Shown here: one piece after another, positions 27,677 through 35,876 of the stretch | Numbering within the stretch: the first letter of the stretch is position 1 | Layout: the number at the start of each line of letters is the position of its first letter | NCBI GenBank assembly: GCA_963746735.1 | Contig: CAVVCO010000015.1 | Coordinates: 62,001-126,000 of the forward strand | Length of the DNA stretch: 64,000 nucleotides | DNA from: CAVSWT01 sp963746735 | GTDB lineage: Bacteria > Bacteroidota > Ignavibacteria > Ignavibacteriales > Ignavibacteriaceae | Direction: 5' to 3' | Notes under the pieces: model-generated | The model's database searches: none | What the model was told of the DNA's origin: nothing | What the model saw: only the letters and a program-made list of their open reading frames with translations | Program-made: the position numbers and the translations under genes

Positions 27677-28987
27677 ATGAAACTACCGATAGTCGTTATC
27701 GTTGGAAGGCCTAACGTTGGGAAGTCGACTTTATTCAACCGCATTGTCGGAAAAAGAGATGCTATTGTTAATGATCAAAGCGGGGTTACTAGGGATAGAA
27801 ATTACAGCCAAGCAGACTGGGCAGGTAAGCATTTTCAGTTAATAGATACAGGAGGCTTTGTTCCCGGTTCGGAAGATCTTTTTGAGAAAGCTATTAAAGA
27901 ACAAATAGACATTGCAATTTCCGAAGCCGATTCAATATTATTTGTTGTAGATGTGCGCGATGGCGTAAACCCTATTGACATTGAAATTGCTAATATTCTC
28001 CGTGCTTCTCATAAAGATTTTTTCCTGCTGGTAAATAAAGTTGACTCTGAAAATTTTGAAGCTTCAGCAGCCGAATTTTACAGCTTGGGAATAAATAAGC
28101 TGCATAGCATTTCAGCTTTGATTGGGAGAAACATTGGGGACTTGCTTGATGAAGTTATGGAAAGATTTCCGGAACAAATTGAAGAAGAAAAAGATCCGAG
28201 ATTAAAAATAGCAATAGTAGGGCGTCCGAATTCAGGCAAATCATCTTTAACAAATTCATTGCTTGGTTTTGATAGAAGCATAGTAACAGAAATCCCCGGG
28301 ACAACCCGTGATAGTATTGATTCTATTTTAAAATATTATGGAAAAGAAATTGTTTTAATTGATACTGCCGGATTGAGGAAAAAGAAAAAAGTTGAAGAGA
28401 GTATAGAGTTTTATTCTACTATAAGAACATTAAAAACAATAGGCGAATGCGACGTTGCCATTGTAATGCTCGATTCAAAATTCGGATTGGAAAATCAGGA
28501 CCAAAAAATTATTGATGAGGCAGTACGGTGGAGAAAAGGAATTATTATTGCAGTTAATAAATGGGACTTGGTAGAAAAAGAAACGAATACTTCAAAAGAA
28601 TTTGAAGATGAAATAAAATATAATTTAGGAATGGCAAGCTATATTCCTATCATTTTTATATCTGCTTTAACAAAACAGCGGATATTTAAGTTGATTGAAA
28701 AGACAATTGAAATTAGTGATGAAAGAAAGAAAAAAATCCCAACAAGTGAATTGAATGAAATTATGCTGGAAGAAATAAAAAAGAACCCGCCGCCTTCAAC
28801 GCAAACCGGGAAAGAAGTCAAGATAAAATATATAACTCAGGTTGGTGACCACTATCCAGTTTTTCTATTCTTCACAAATTTTCCTAAAAATGTTCCGGAT
28901 CATTACAAAAGATTTCTGGAAAATCAGATTAGAAATCATTTTGGATTCAGTGGTGTCCCGATTACTTTAAGTTTTAAAAGTAAATGA
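27677..28987 (+). CDS. der: Ribosome biogenesis GTPase Der (EngA)
   Basis: This 436-residue protein has two tandem GTPase domains and a KH-like C-terminal domain. The first has GRPNVGKST, DTGG and NKVD; the second has GRPNSGKSS, DTAG and NKWD. Der acts in 50S ribosome assembly. The start is the ATG at 27677, directly before KLPIVVIVGRPNVGKS; a TTG at 27632 in the same frame lies in the preceding terminator and is rejected. The stop overlaps the next gene's ATG (ATGA). Confidence 0.96.
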   Translation: MKLPIVVIVGRPNVGKSTLFNRIVGKRDAIVNDQSGVTRDRNYSQADWAGKHFQLIDTGGFVPGSEDLFEKAIKEQIDIAISEADSILFVVDVRDGVNPIDIEIANILRASHKDFFLLVNKVDSENFEASAAEFYSLGINKLHSISALIGRNIGDLLDEVMERFPEQIEEEKDPRLKIAIVGRPNSGKSSLTNSLLGFDRSIVTEIPGTTRDSIDSILKYYGKEIVLIDTAGLRKKKKVEESIEFYSTIRTLKTIGECDVAIVMLDSKFGLENQDQKIIDEAVRWRKGIIIAVNKWDLVEKETNTSKEFEDEIKYNLGMASYIPIIFISALTKQRIFKLIEKTIEISDERKKKIPTSELNEIMLEEIKKNPPPSTQTGKEVKIKYITQVGDHYPVFLFFTNFPKNVPDHYKRFLENQIRNHFGFSGVPITLSFKSK

Positions 28988-29511
28988 TAGTGCCAAAAAA
29001 AATATTAGTGATTGGCGGTAATGCTGCCGGACCTGCTGCTGCAGCAAAAGCAAAAAGAGTAAATTCGGAAGCTGAAGTAATAATGTTCGAAGCAAGTAAA
29101 TTTATTTCTACCGGTACGTGTGAATTGCCTTATGTTTTGTCAGGTGATATCGATAGTTATAAGAAACTAGTTTTTTACGATGAAGAATCTTTTGGAAAAG
29201 AAAAAGGTGTTACTGTTTTAACAAATCATTTAGTTGAAAGTATAAATCCAAAAGAAAAATTTATAAAGGTAAAAAACTTAAAGTTTAATGCTGAACGAAA
29301 ATATGATTACGATTCGCTTGTAATTGCTACAGGTTCAATCTGTAAAATCCCTTCACAATTCGAAGGTAGTTTTAACAACGTATTCACTTTAAAAAATATT
29401 AATGATTTTATAAAAATTCAAAACTTTCTGGATAAAAATAAAGTTGAGAACATTGTTATTGTTGGTGCCGGATATATTGGCCTGGAAGCTGCGGACTGCA
29501 TTAAAAAATAA
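28984..29511 (+). CDS. CoA-disulfide reductase-like flavoprotein: N-terminal fragment (frameshifted)
   Basis: This 175-residue fragment carries the FAD-binding Rossmann motif (ILVIGGNAAGPAAAAKAKR), the single active-site cysteine of CoA-disulfide reductase/NADH oxidase relatives (STGTCELPYVLSG), the ATG motif (SLVIATGS) and the start of the NAD-binding motif (IVIVGAGYIGLEAAD). It then stops in an A6 run at 29503-29508. With one A fewer, the frame continues as CIKNKNYDITILEKE into the next entry. The start overlaps der by 4 bp. The substrate is not predictable (CoA disulfide, polysulfide, oxygen). Confidence 0.8.
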   Translation: MIVPKKILVIGGNAAGPAAAAKAKRVNSEAEVIMFEASKFISTGTCELPYVLSGDIDSYKKLVFYDEESFGKEKGVTVLTNHLVESINPKEKFIKVKNLKFNAERKYDYDSLVIATGSICKIPSQFEGSFNNVFTLKNINDFIKIQNFLDKNKVENIVIVGAGYIGLEAADCIKK

Positions 29512-30334
29512 AAATTATGATATAACAATTCTTGAAAAAGAATCACTTCCACTTCATTCATCAGAATTTGAAATACAGAAAAAGATTTTAGAAATAATTG
29601 AGAATAATGATATCCGTTTTTTAGGTGGATATAATGAATATAAAATCGTTGTTGAGGATGATAAAATTAAAAAGATAAATGTTGACGGAAGATTAATTGA
29701 AACGGATTTAATAATATTGGCAGCCGGTTTTCAGCCAAATAACTCTCTAGCAAAAAATAGCGGAATAAAAATAGGAAAGTATGGCGGAATTCAAGTTGAT
29801 AAATTATTGTTGACTTCCGAAAGTAATATTTTCGCTGCCGGAGATTGTATTGAAATATTAAATGCAATTACTAATAAACCCTTCTACTTTCCTGTTGCAA
29901 CGGCTGCGCGCGATTATGGGCATATTGCCGGAGCTAACGCTGCCGGTGAGTTTAATAGAGTTGAACCGGTTGTAAAAAATATCTCTTTTAAAATATTTGA
30001 TAAGTTTTATGTTGAAGTTGGACTTACATCAAATGAAGCTGAACAATATAAATTTAATTTTAATGAAGTAGACGGCACGGTTCCGAATTTAGTTAAAGTG
30101 ATGCCGGAAAGTATAGAAGTTTACGGTAAAATAATTTATGAAAAATCTTCAAAAAAAATATTAGGCGCTTCATTTTTAGGAGGTAAAGAAGTATCAGGGT
30201 ACGGAGATTTAACTGCAGCTTTAATTATTGCTAATCAACCGGTCGATATGCTAGGGAAAATTAATTTTAATTATACACCGCCTCTTTCTCCGTTTATTAA
30301 TTTATTATCTGTGTTAGGGAGAAAGGCAAAATAA
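29501..30334 (+). CDS. CoA-disulfide reductase-like flavoprotein: C-terminal fragment (frameshifted)
   Basis: This is the continuation of the preceding fragment in the +1 frame (the open frame reaches back to 29444, but that part only shadows the first fragment). It contains the rest of the NAD domain, the second FAD motif (SNIFAAGDCIEI), the region FPVATAARDYGHIAGANAAG and the C-terminal dimerisation domain (GASFLGGKEVSGYGDLTAALI). The joined protein would be about 450 residues, the normal family length. There is no usable start for this half alone. Confidence 0.8.
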   Translation, partial: LKNKNYDITILEKESLPLHSSEFEIQKKILEIIENNDIRFLGGYNEYKIVVEDDKIKKINVDGRLIETDLIILAAGFQPNNSLAKNSGIKIGKYGGIQVDKLLLTSESNIFAAGDCIEILNAITNKPFYFPVATAARDYGHIAGANAAGEFNRVEPVVKNISFKIFDKFYVEVGLTSNEAEQYKFNFNEVDGTVPNLVKVMPESIEVYGKIIYEKSSKKILGASFLGGKEVSGYGDLTAALIIANQPVDMLGKINFNYTPPLSPFINLLSVLGRKAK

Positions 30335-30348
30335 TTTCGGGAGAATAA

Positions 30349-30987
30349 ATGAAAACAAAGTTCAAAAATTTTTATTTAATTGATCATCCCCTTGTTAAAA
30401 GAGATGTTTCTTTACTTCGGGATCATTCTTCACAGGCAGTCATATTTAGGAGTGCTATTAAAAGAATATCAACTATTTTGGCTGCTGAAGTCAGCAAGAA
30501 TTTTAAATTAAAATCATATCAAGTAAAAACACCTTTGGAAAAAACAGAGGGTTTTGAACTGAACCAGGAGATTGTTTTAGTCCCGGTTTTAAGGGCTGGA
30601 CTGGGGATGGTTTCAGGCTTTGTAGATATAATTCCCGAATTAAAATTAGGGCATATTGGCATTCAGAGAAATGAAAAAACTTTGCAGCCCGAAGTGTATT
30701 ATTTCAAAACCCCTAAACATATTAGTTCTTCAAAAGTAATTTTAGTTGATCCAATGCTTGCAACCGGTGGGAGTGCAAGTCAAGCTTTAACACATCTTAA
30801 AAATAATGGAGCTAAAGATCTAATTTTCGTTTGTTTAGTTGCTGCACCTACCGGAATAAAAAAAATACAGAAAGATCATAAAGATGTTAAAATAATTGGC
30901 GCCGCTTTAGATAGGGAATTGAATTCGAAAGGATATATTCTTCCAGGCTTGGGTGACGCCGGAGATAGAACGTTTGGTACACTTTAA
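30349..30987 (+). CDS. upp: Uracil phosphoribosyltransferase
   Basis: This 212-residue protein has the normal Upp length. It shows the PRPP-binding motif (VILVDPMLATGGSASQAL), an upstream conserved block (VPVLRAGLGMV) and the C-terminal uracil-binding end (LNSKGYILPGLGDAGDRTFG). It makes UMP from uracil and PRPP for pyrimidine salvage. It follows the flavoprotein by 14 bp with GGGAG as RBS. Confidence 0.95.
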   Translation: MKTKFKNFYLIDHPLVKRDVSLLRDHSSQAVIFRSAIKRISTILAAEVSKNFKLKSYQVKTPLEKTEGFELNQEIVLVPVLRAGLGMVSGFVDIIPELKLGHIGIQRNEKTLQPEVYYFKTPKHISSSKVILVDPMLATGGSASQALTHLKNNGAKDLIFVCLVAAPTGIKKIQKDHKDVKIIGAALDRELNSKGYILPGLGDAGDRTFGTL

Positions 30988-31984
30988 AATTATTGTAACT
31001 TTATTAATAACTATTAATCTCTATTCACAAACTTACCCGGTAAAAAAGGTTGATGAGCTTTTACATAAAGGTATTAATGATATCTTAACCCAAAATTATG
31101 AAGAAGCTGAGACCACGTTTACTCAACTTTCAAACCAATATAATAATATTCCTTTTGGAAATATTTATTTAGCTGCTACAGAAATTGCTAAGTCTTTTGA
31201 TTATTCTGAAGATTTTGATGAAGATAGAATTGAAGCTAATTTGGATAAAGCAGAAAAGATTTCAGAAAATTTAGTTGACAAAGATGATGAGAATGTTTGG
31301 AGCATATATTTTTTAGCTCTTACTCAAGGTTACCGGGCATATTACAACGCTTTAAAAGAAAACTGGCTTGCAGCGTTTGATGATGGATTGAGTTCAGTTT
31401 CTAATTTTGAAAAATGTTTGGATATTGATTCAACTTTTTACGAAGCTTATTCCGCGCTAGGAACATACGTTTATTGGAAGAGCAGAAAAACTGAATCGTT
31501 AGATTGGCTGCCGTTTGTTAAAGATGAAACAAAGGACGGAATTAAATATTTAATCAAAGCTATTAATAAATCTTCATACAATTCTTACCTTGCAGTTAAT
31601 TCACTTCAATGGATTTACATCGATCAGAAAGAATATAAAAAAGTTATTGTGTTGTCCGATTCTATTATTTCTAAATACCCAAATAGCCGATTCTTTAAAT
31701 GGGCTTTAGCGAGAGCCTATGAAGACGTAGATAAAAGGAAATCTATAAGTGTTTACTATGAGATTTTAAATTCATATAATACCATCGGCAATCTTAATAA
31801 CATTAACAAAATCACATTAAAACATTTAATAGCACAGCAGTATCAACTGATCGGTGAAAAAGATGCTGCATTAAAATTATGCAACCAAATTCTTAGTACT
31901 AAACTAGATGATTATGAAAAATCTAAGTTGGAAAAAAGGTTGGAGAGAGTTAGAGATTTGCAAAGGGAACTTTTATCTAAATGA
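30974..31984 (+). CDS. Exported tetratricopeptide-repeat protein
   Basis: I place the start at TTG 30974: GGAG at 30961-30964 is well spaced and the result is a clean signal peptide (MVHFKIIVTLLITINLYSQ), giving 336 residues. A GTG at 30953 is also in frame but adds charged residues. The gene overlaps the end of upp by 14 bp. The body is helical with TPR-like repeats (INDILTQNYEEAETTF, ALSRAY-type helices such as WALARAYEDVDKRKSISVYY, AALKLCNQIL). It is likely a periplasmic scaffold; partners are unknown. Confidence 0.7.
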   Translation: MVHFKIIVTLLITINLYSQTYPVKKVDELLHKGINDILTQNYEEAETTFTQLSNQYNNIPFGNIYLAATEIAKSFDYSEDFDEDRIEANLDKAEKISENLVDKDDENVWSIYFLALTQGYRAYYNALKENWLAAFDDGLSSVSNFEKCLDIDSTFYEAYSALGTYVYWKSRKTESLDWLPFVKDETKDGIKYLIKAINKSSYNSYLAVNSLQWIYIDQKEYKKVIVLSDSIISKYPNSRFFKWALARAYEDVDKRKSISVYYEILNSYNTIGNLNNINKITLKHLIAQQYQLIGEKDAALKLCNQILSTKLDDYEKSKLEKRLERVRDLQRELLSK

Positions 31985-32071
31985 ATGAGTTCTGAATAAA
32001 ATTAGTTAGTTTTTTTCGTTTTAAATATTATATTAGCTGAAATAATTATATGCGAAGAATTTAAATAAAAT

Positions 32072-34252
32072 ATGAGCATAAGTAATCCAAAACATAAAAA
32101 AATGCTGGATGATCTACTGGAAGCATGCCGGGAGCATTTGCCAAACGTTGATGAAGCTTTAATTACTAAAAGCCTAGAATTCAGCTTAGAAGCACATAAA
32201 AATGATTTACGTGCATCCGGTGAGCCATACTTTACACATCCTTATGAAGCCGCTATGATTGTGGCAAAAGAGATTCCCCTGGATGATGTGACTGTAGCAA
32301 GCTGTCTGCTTCATGATGTTGTGGAAGATACTGATTTCAATCTTGATTTACTGGCGAAAGAATTTGGAAAAGAAGTTGCGGAAATAGTTGATGGTGTTAC
32401 TAAAATAAGCGGAATATTTAAAGGGCAAGAAATAACCCAAGCAGAAAACTACAGAAAAATGCTGCTCTCAATGGTTAAAGATGTTAGAGTTATTTTGGTG
32501 AAGTTTGCAGACCGTCTCCACAATATGCGAACTTTAGAATTTGTAAATCCTGAAAAGCAAAGAAGAATTGCGCAGGAAACCCTTGAGATCTATGCTCCCT
32601 TTGCAAATCGTTTTGGATTGGGACGCGTAAAGTGGGAACTGGAAGATTTGGCTTTCAAGTATCTTAACAAAGAAGCTTACGAAGAAATCGCCAGAAAGAT
32701 AAAAGCCAAAAGAAAAGAACGTGAAGCATATATTAAGAAATTTAGTGATCCTATAAAAGAAAAGCTTGATGAATATAATTTAAAATATGAAATAAACGGA
32801 AGAGCAAAACATCTATATAGCATATATAGAAAGATGGTTAGACGTAATAAACCTTTTGAGGAAATTTATGATCTCTTTGCTATTAGAGTAATTTTAAATA
32901 CTGAAAACAATAACGACTGCTACACAACACTGGGCATCGTAAACCAAATGTATTTACCTGTTCCGGATAGATTTAAAGATTACATCTCTATTCCTAAGAC
33001 AAATAATTATCAGTCAATTCATACCACGGTTATAGGACCCGAAGGAAAATTAGTTGAGGTTCAAATTAGAACTCTCAAAATGCATGAGGTTGCAGAAAAA
33101 GGTGTAGCAGCACATTGGAGATATAAAGAAAATAAAACTGCTTCTGATAAAGAATTAGAAACATGGGTTAATTGGATTAGAGAAATTTTTGAAAATGCTT
33201 CCAAAGATGATCCGCGCAAAGATTTGCTTGAGAGTTTTAAGTTAAACCTTTACCAGGACGAGATTTACGTCTTTACACCTAAAGGCGATTTAAGACGCCT
33301 ACCAATTAATTCTACTCCTGTTGATTTTGCTTTTGAAATACACAGCAAAGTTGGTACTCATTGTATTGGTGCAAAGGTGAATGGTAAAATAGTACCTTTA
33401 GATACGATTCTTCACAGTGGCGATCAAGTGGAAATCATTACTTCAAAGAATCAGCATCCAAATAAAAACTGGATCAAGTTTGTTACTACTCATAAAGCTA
33501 AAACTGCCGTAAAAAAATGGCTTAATAAAGAGGAAGAAGTAATTGTTGAAGCCGGCAAAGATATTTGGGAAAAGAAAATCAAAAAGCTCAAATTATCTTT
33601 TACTCAAAGCGATGTTTCAAAACTAATTATCAATTTAAAGTTTGAAAACAGCAAACAATTTTATAGCGCATTAGCTCAAGGCAAATTAAATATAGATGAA
33701 ATCCTGACAGCCACTAAAGAAAAAGAAAAGAAAGAACGTGCTCCAATTTTAGAATTTGATAATTTTGCAGACCTAGCCAGAGATGATGCCGGCGGTATTT
33801 TGGTTGACGGAAGTAAATCCGACATTATGTATTCGTACGCAAAATGCTGTAACCCTATTCCCGGTGATCCTGTTATTGGTTTTATAACAATAGGTGAGGG
33901 CATTAAAATACATAGAAAAACTTGCCCGGAACTTCTTAGACTTTCTGAAAAAGATCCAAGCAAATTAATTCCGGTACAATGGCCGGGAACTGACAGTTCA
34001 TTATTTGTTGCTGGATTAACAATTATGGGTGAAGATTCTCCGGGAATTTTGAACGATATTTCCCATACCATAGTTTCATATCAAAATACAAACATAAAAT
34101 CTATAAATATAAATACAGACAATTCTACATTTGAAGGAAGTGTTACAGTTTATGTTCGTAATCTTGATCATCTTCAAAGAGTTATTGACAGATTAAAAAA
34201 ATTGAAAGGCGTTTATTCTGTTGAACGATTTGAAAATTCAATGCATGTATGA
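32072..34252 (+). CDS. rel: Bifunctional (p)ppGpp synthetase/hydrolase (RelA/SpoT, Rel)
   Basis: This 726-residue protein has the full Rel layout: an HD hydrolase domain with intact HD motif (SCLLHDVVEDTDF and RLHNMRTLEF), the synthetase domain (DLFAIRVIL ... RFKDYISIPKTNNYQSIHT), a TGS domain (DEIYVFTPKGDLRRLP), a zinc-finger-like region with Cys/His (YAKCCNPIPGDPVIGFI, IHRKTCPE) and a C-terminal ACT domain. It controls the stringent response and is probably bifunctional, as the HD residues are intact. It overlaps ruvX by 4 bp. Confidence 0.95.
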   Translation: MSISNPKHKKMLDDLLEACREHLPNVDEALITKSLEFSLEAHKNDLRASGEPYFTHPYEAAMIVAKEIPLDDVTVASCLLHDVVEDTDFNLDLLAKEFGKEVAEIVDGVTKISGIFKGQEITQAENYRKMLLSMVKDVRVILVKFADRLHNMRTLEFVNPEKQRRIAQETLEIYAPFANRFGLGRVKWELEDLAFKYLNKEAYEEIARKIKAKRKEREAYIKKFSDPIKEKLDEYNLKYEINGRAKHLYSIYRKMVRRNKPFEEIYDLFAIRVILNTENNNDCYTTLGIVNQMYLPVPDRFKDYISIPKTNNYQSIHTTVIGPEGKLVEVQIRTLKMHEVAEKGVAAHWRYKENKTASDKELETWVNWIREIFENASKDDPRKDLLESFKLNLYQDEIYVFTPKGDLRRLPINSTPVDFAFEIHSKVGTHCIGAKVNGKIVPLDTILHSGDQVEIITSKNQHPNKNWIKFVTTHKAKTAVKKWLNKEEEVIVEAGKDIWEKKIKKLKLSFTQSDVSKLIINLKFENSKQFYSALAQGKLNIDEILTATKEKEKKERAPILEFDNFADLARDDAGGILVDGSKSDIMYSYAKCCNPIPGDPVIGFITIGEGIKIHRKTCPELLRLSEKDPSKLIPVQWPGTDSSLFVAGLTIMGEDSPGILNDISHTIVSYQNTNIKSININTDNSTFEGSVTVYVRNLDHLQRVIDRLKKLKGVYSVERFENSMHV

Positions 34253-34674
34253 GTGAAGTAGAAATTAATAGAATACTAGCAATAGATTACGGTGCAAAAA
34301 GAATTGGCCTAGCTCTTTCGGATCCGATGTTGACTTTTGCTTATGCATTTAAAACTTTAAATAATGATTCCAACCTATTTAAAAACTTAAAACTTATTAT
34401 TTCAGAAAAAAATATTGTTAAAATAATTCTTGGGTTGCCGTATCAAGATGATGGGAACCTTTCTTCCAATGCGAATGATATATTAAAATTCAAATTGAAA
34501 CTTGAAACTGATTTTAAAATTGAAGTGATACTTAGAGATGAAAGTTATACCTCTGAGATTGCAAAGTCTTTAATACTTCAATCGGTGACAAAGAAATCAA
34601 AAAGGAGAGATAAAGGTTTGGTTGATAGAAATTCTGCAGCAATTATTTTGCAGGAATACCTGGATGAGAAATAA
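34249..34674 (+). CDS. ruvX: RuvX/YqgF family Holliday junction resolvase-like nuclease
   Basis: This 141-residue protein has the RNase H-like fold of YqgF: ILAIDYGAKRIGLALSDP with the first acidic residue, IILGLPYQDDGN, LRDESYTSEIA with the middle glutamate, and the C-terminal VDRNSAAIILQEYL with the last aspartate. The family acts in 16S rRNA 5'-end maturation and possibly junction resolution. Its ATG overlaps the rel stop (ATGA). Confidence 0.9.
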   Translation: MSEVEINRILAIDYGAKRIGLALSDPMLTFAYAFKTLNNDSNLFKNLKLIISEKNIVKIILGLPYQDDGNLSSNANDILKFKLKLETDFKIEVILRDESYTSEIAKSLILQSVTKKSKRRDKGLVDRNSAAIILQEYLDEK

Positions 34675-34713
34675 AACATAGTGGCAGAATATTATTTAAG
34701 AAATGAATTCTAA

Positions 34714-34742
34714 TTGACATTTATGAAGTGTTAAACTATTTT
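34714..34742 (+). promoter_or_regulatory. Promoter of the BMC operon
   Basis: TTGACA at 34714-34719 is separated by exactly 17 bp from TATTTT (34737-34742; the longer TATTTTCG is also one mismatch from the Bacteroidota TAnnTTTG box). It lies 38 bp before the first BMC gene, which has a strong RBS (GGGAG). This suggests independent transcription of the shell-protein pair. Confidence 0.55.
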
Positions 34743-34779
34743 CGGATTAACAATATTTTTCAAATGGGAGCACTAAATT

Positions 34780-35058
34780 ATGGCACTTGACGCACTTGGT
34801 ATGATTGAAACCAAAGGATTGGTTGGCGCAATAGAAGCCGCTGATGCTATGGTTAAAGCCGCAAAAGTTGAATTAATTGGAAAAGAAACAATTGGCGGCG
34901 GGTATGTTACTGTTATGGTTCGCGGTGATGTTGGAGCAGTTAAAGCTGCAACAGATGCCGGAGCTGCCGCTGCGCAAAGAGTTGGTGAATTAGTGTCAGT
35001 TCATGTAATTCCACGCCCTCATGCAGAGGTTGAAACAATTCTTCCTAAAAAAAAATAG
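34780..35058 (+). CDS. BMC-H shell protein (PduA/EutM/CcmK-like)
   Basis: This 92-residue protein is a single, complete BMC domain (LGMIETKGLVGAIEAADAMV, VRGDVGAVKAATDAGAAAA, VSVHVIPRPH). Such proteins form hexamers that tile the shell of bacterial microcompartments. The central pore loop is glycine-rich (residues 38-41, IGGG), as in metabolite-permeable hexamers, and the PRPH edge motif that packs hexamers together is kept. No enzyme or BMC vertex gene is nearby, so the compartment's chemistry must be encoded elsewhere. It has its own promoter and GGGAG RBS. Confidence 0.95.
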   Translation: MALDALGMIETKGLVGAIEAADAMVKAAKVELIGKETIGGGYVTVMVRGDVGAVKAATDAGAAAAQRVGELVSVHVIPRPHAEVETILPKKK

Positions 35059-35067
35059 AATAAAATT

Positions 35068-35802
35068 ATGAGTTCAGCATTAGGAATGGTTGAAACTCGG
35101 GGTTTGGTGGCAGCAATTGAAGCAGCCGATGCTATGCTCAAAGCTGCCAACGTAAAGTTTGTGGGGAAAGAAATTGTGGTTCCTGCTTTAATTACAATAA
35201 AAGTTATTGGAGATACTGCAGCAGTAAAAGCCGCAGTTGATGCCGGAGCCGAGGCAGCCAAAAGAGTTGGCCAGTTAGTTTCAGTTCATGTTATTCCCCA
35301 GCCTGATGAACAGCTAGAGATAATCCTACCTGGAATTGATGACGAAGAGAAAATTCAACATGTAGATTCTTCAAGGGCTAAAAAAGTTGAACAAAAAAAA
35401 GAACCTCGAGTTGAATCTGAAATTAAAGAAGAAAAGAAAATCATAATTGAAAAACCCGAAACAAATGTAACCAAAATAGAAAAAGCTGAACCAGTTAATG
35501 AAGAAACTGTAGTTTCTTCGGCAAGTTCTACTTCAGATACAATCTCTAGGTTAAGAAGAGAGGCATTGGGAAACAAAGCCCCAAGTGAAAAGCCAAAGTC
35601 TTCGTCAGTTAATGAAGCAAAGAAAATAATAGATAGTGAAGAATTAAAATTTGAAAATCTCTCGCTTATTGAAGTTGAAGATTTAAATGTTCATAAGTTA
35701 AGAAGATTAGCACGAAGTACTAATGGCTTTCCTATTCAAGGAAGAGAAATATCCAAAGCAAATAGGAAAGAACTTCTATATTATTTTAACAAGCTTAAGT
35801 GA
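35068..35802 (+). CDS. BMC-H shell protein with long C-terminal extension
   Basis: Residues 1-92 form a BMC domain closely related to its neighbour (LGMVETRGLVAAIEAADAML). A charged, Lys/Glu-rich linker of about 100 residues follows, with an amphipathic stretch (SDTISRLRREALG). The last 48 residues form a compact domain (LIEVEDLNVHKLRRLAR ... GREISKANRKELL) resembling Rho-N/SAP-type helical folds; this likeness is by eye. The pore loop is IVVPAL (36-41) instead of glycine-rich, and the edge motif is PQPD instead of PRPH, so permeability and packing probably differ. Unlike PduK tails there is no cysteine. It lies 9 bp after the first BMC gene. Confidence 0.88.
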   Translation: MSSALGMVETRGLVAAIEAADAMLKAANVKFVGKEIVVPALITIKVIGDTAAVKAAVDAGAEAAKRVGQLVSVHVIPQPDEQLEIILPGIDDEEKIQHVDSSRAKKVEQKKEPRVESEIKEEKKIIIEKPETNVTKIEKAEPVNEETVVSSASSTSDTISRLRREALGNKAPSEKPKSSSVNEAKKIIDSEELKFENLSLIEVEDLNVHKLRRLARSTNGFPIQGREISKANRKELLYYFNKLK

Positions 35803-35829
35803 AATTTAAAATCATATCAAAAATTTAGG

Positions 35830-35855
35830 CTCCACTTTAGGTGGAGTTTTTTTTT
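35830..35855 (+). terminator. Intrinsic terminator of the BMC operon
   Basis: CTCCAC (35830-35835) pairs with GTGGAG (35841-35846) around a TTTAG loop and is followed by nine Ts. It lies 27 bp after the second BMC gene and separates the pair from the YbbR-like gene. Confidence 0.85.
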
Positions 35856-35876
35856 AATTTTCAATTATATTTGTGC

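Noticed and set aside
33676..34071. 131-codon minus-strand open frame in rel
   Set aside because: It overlaps the conserved zinc-finger/ACT region of rel and has no start signal or known motif.
35841..35876. GTG start for the YbbR-like protein
   Set aside because: The codon is the right arm of the BMC terminator, and the ATG at 35877 gives a clean signal-anchor.
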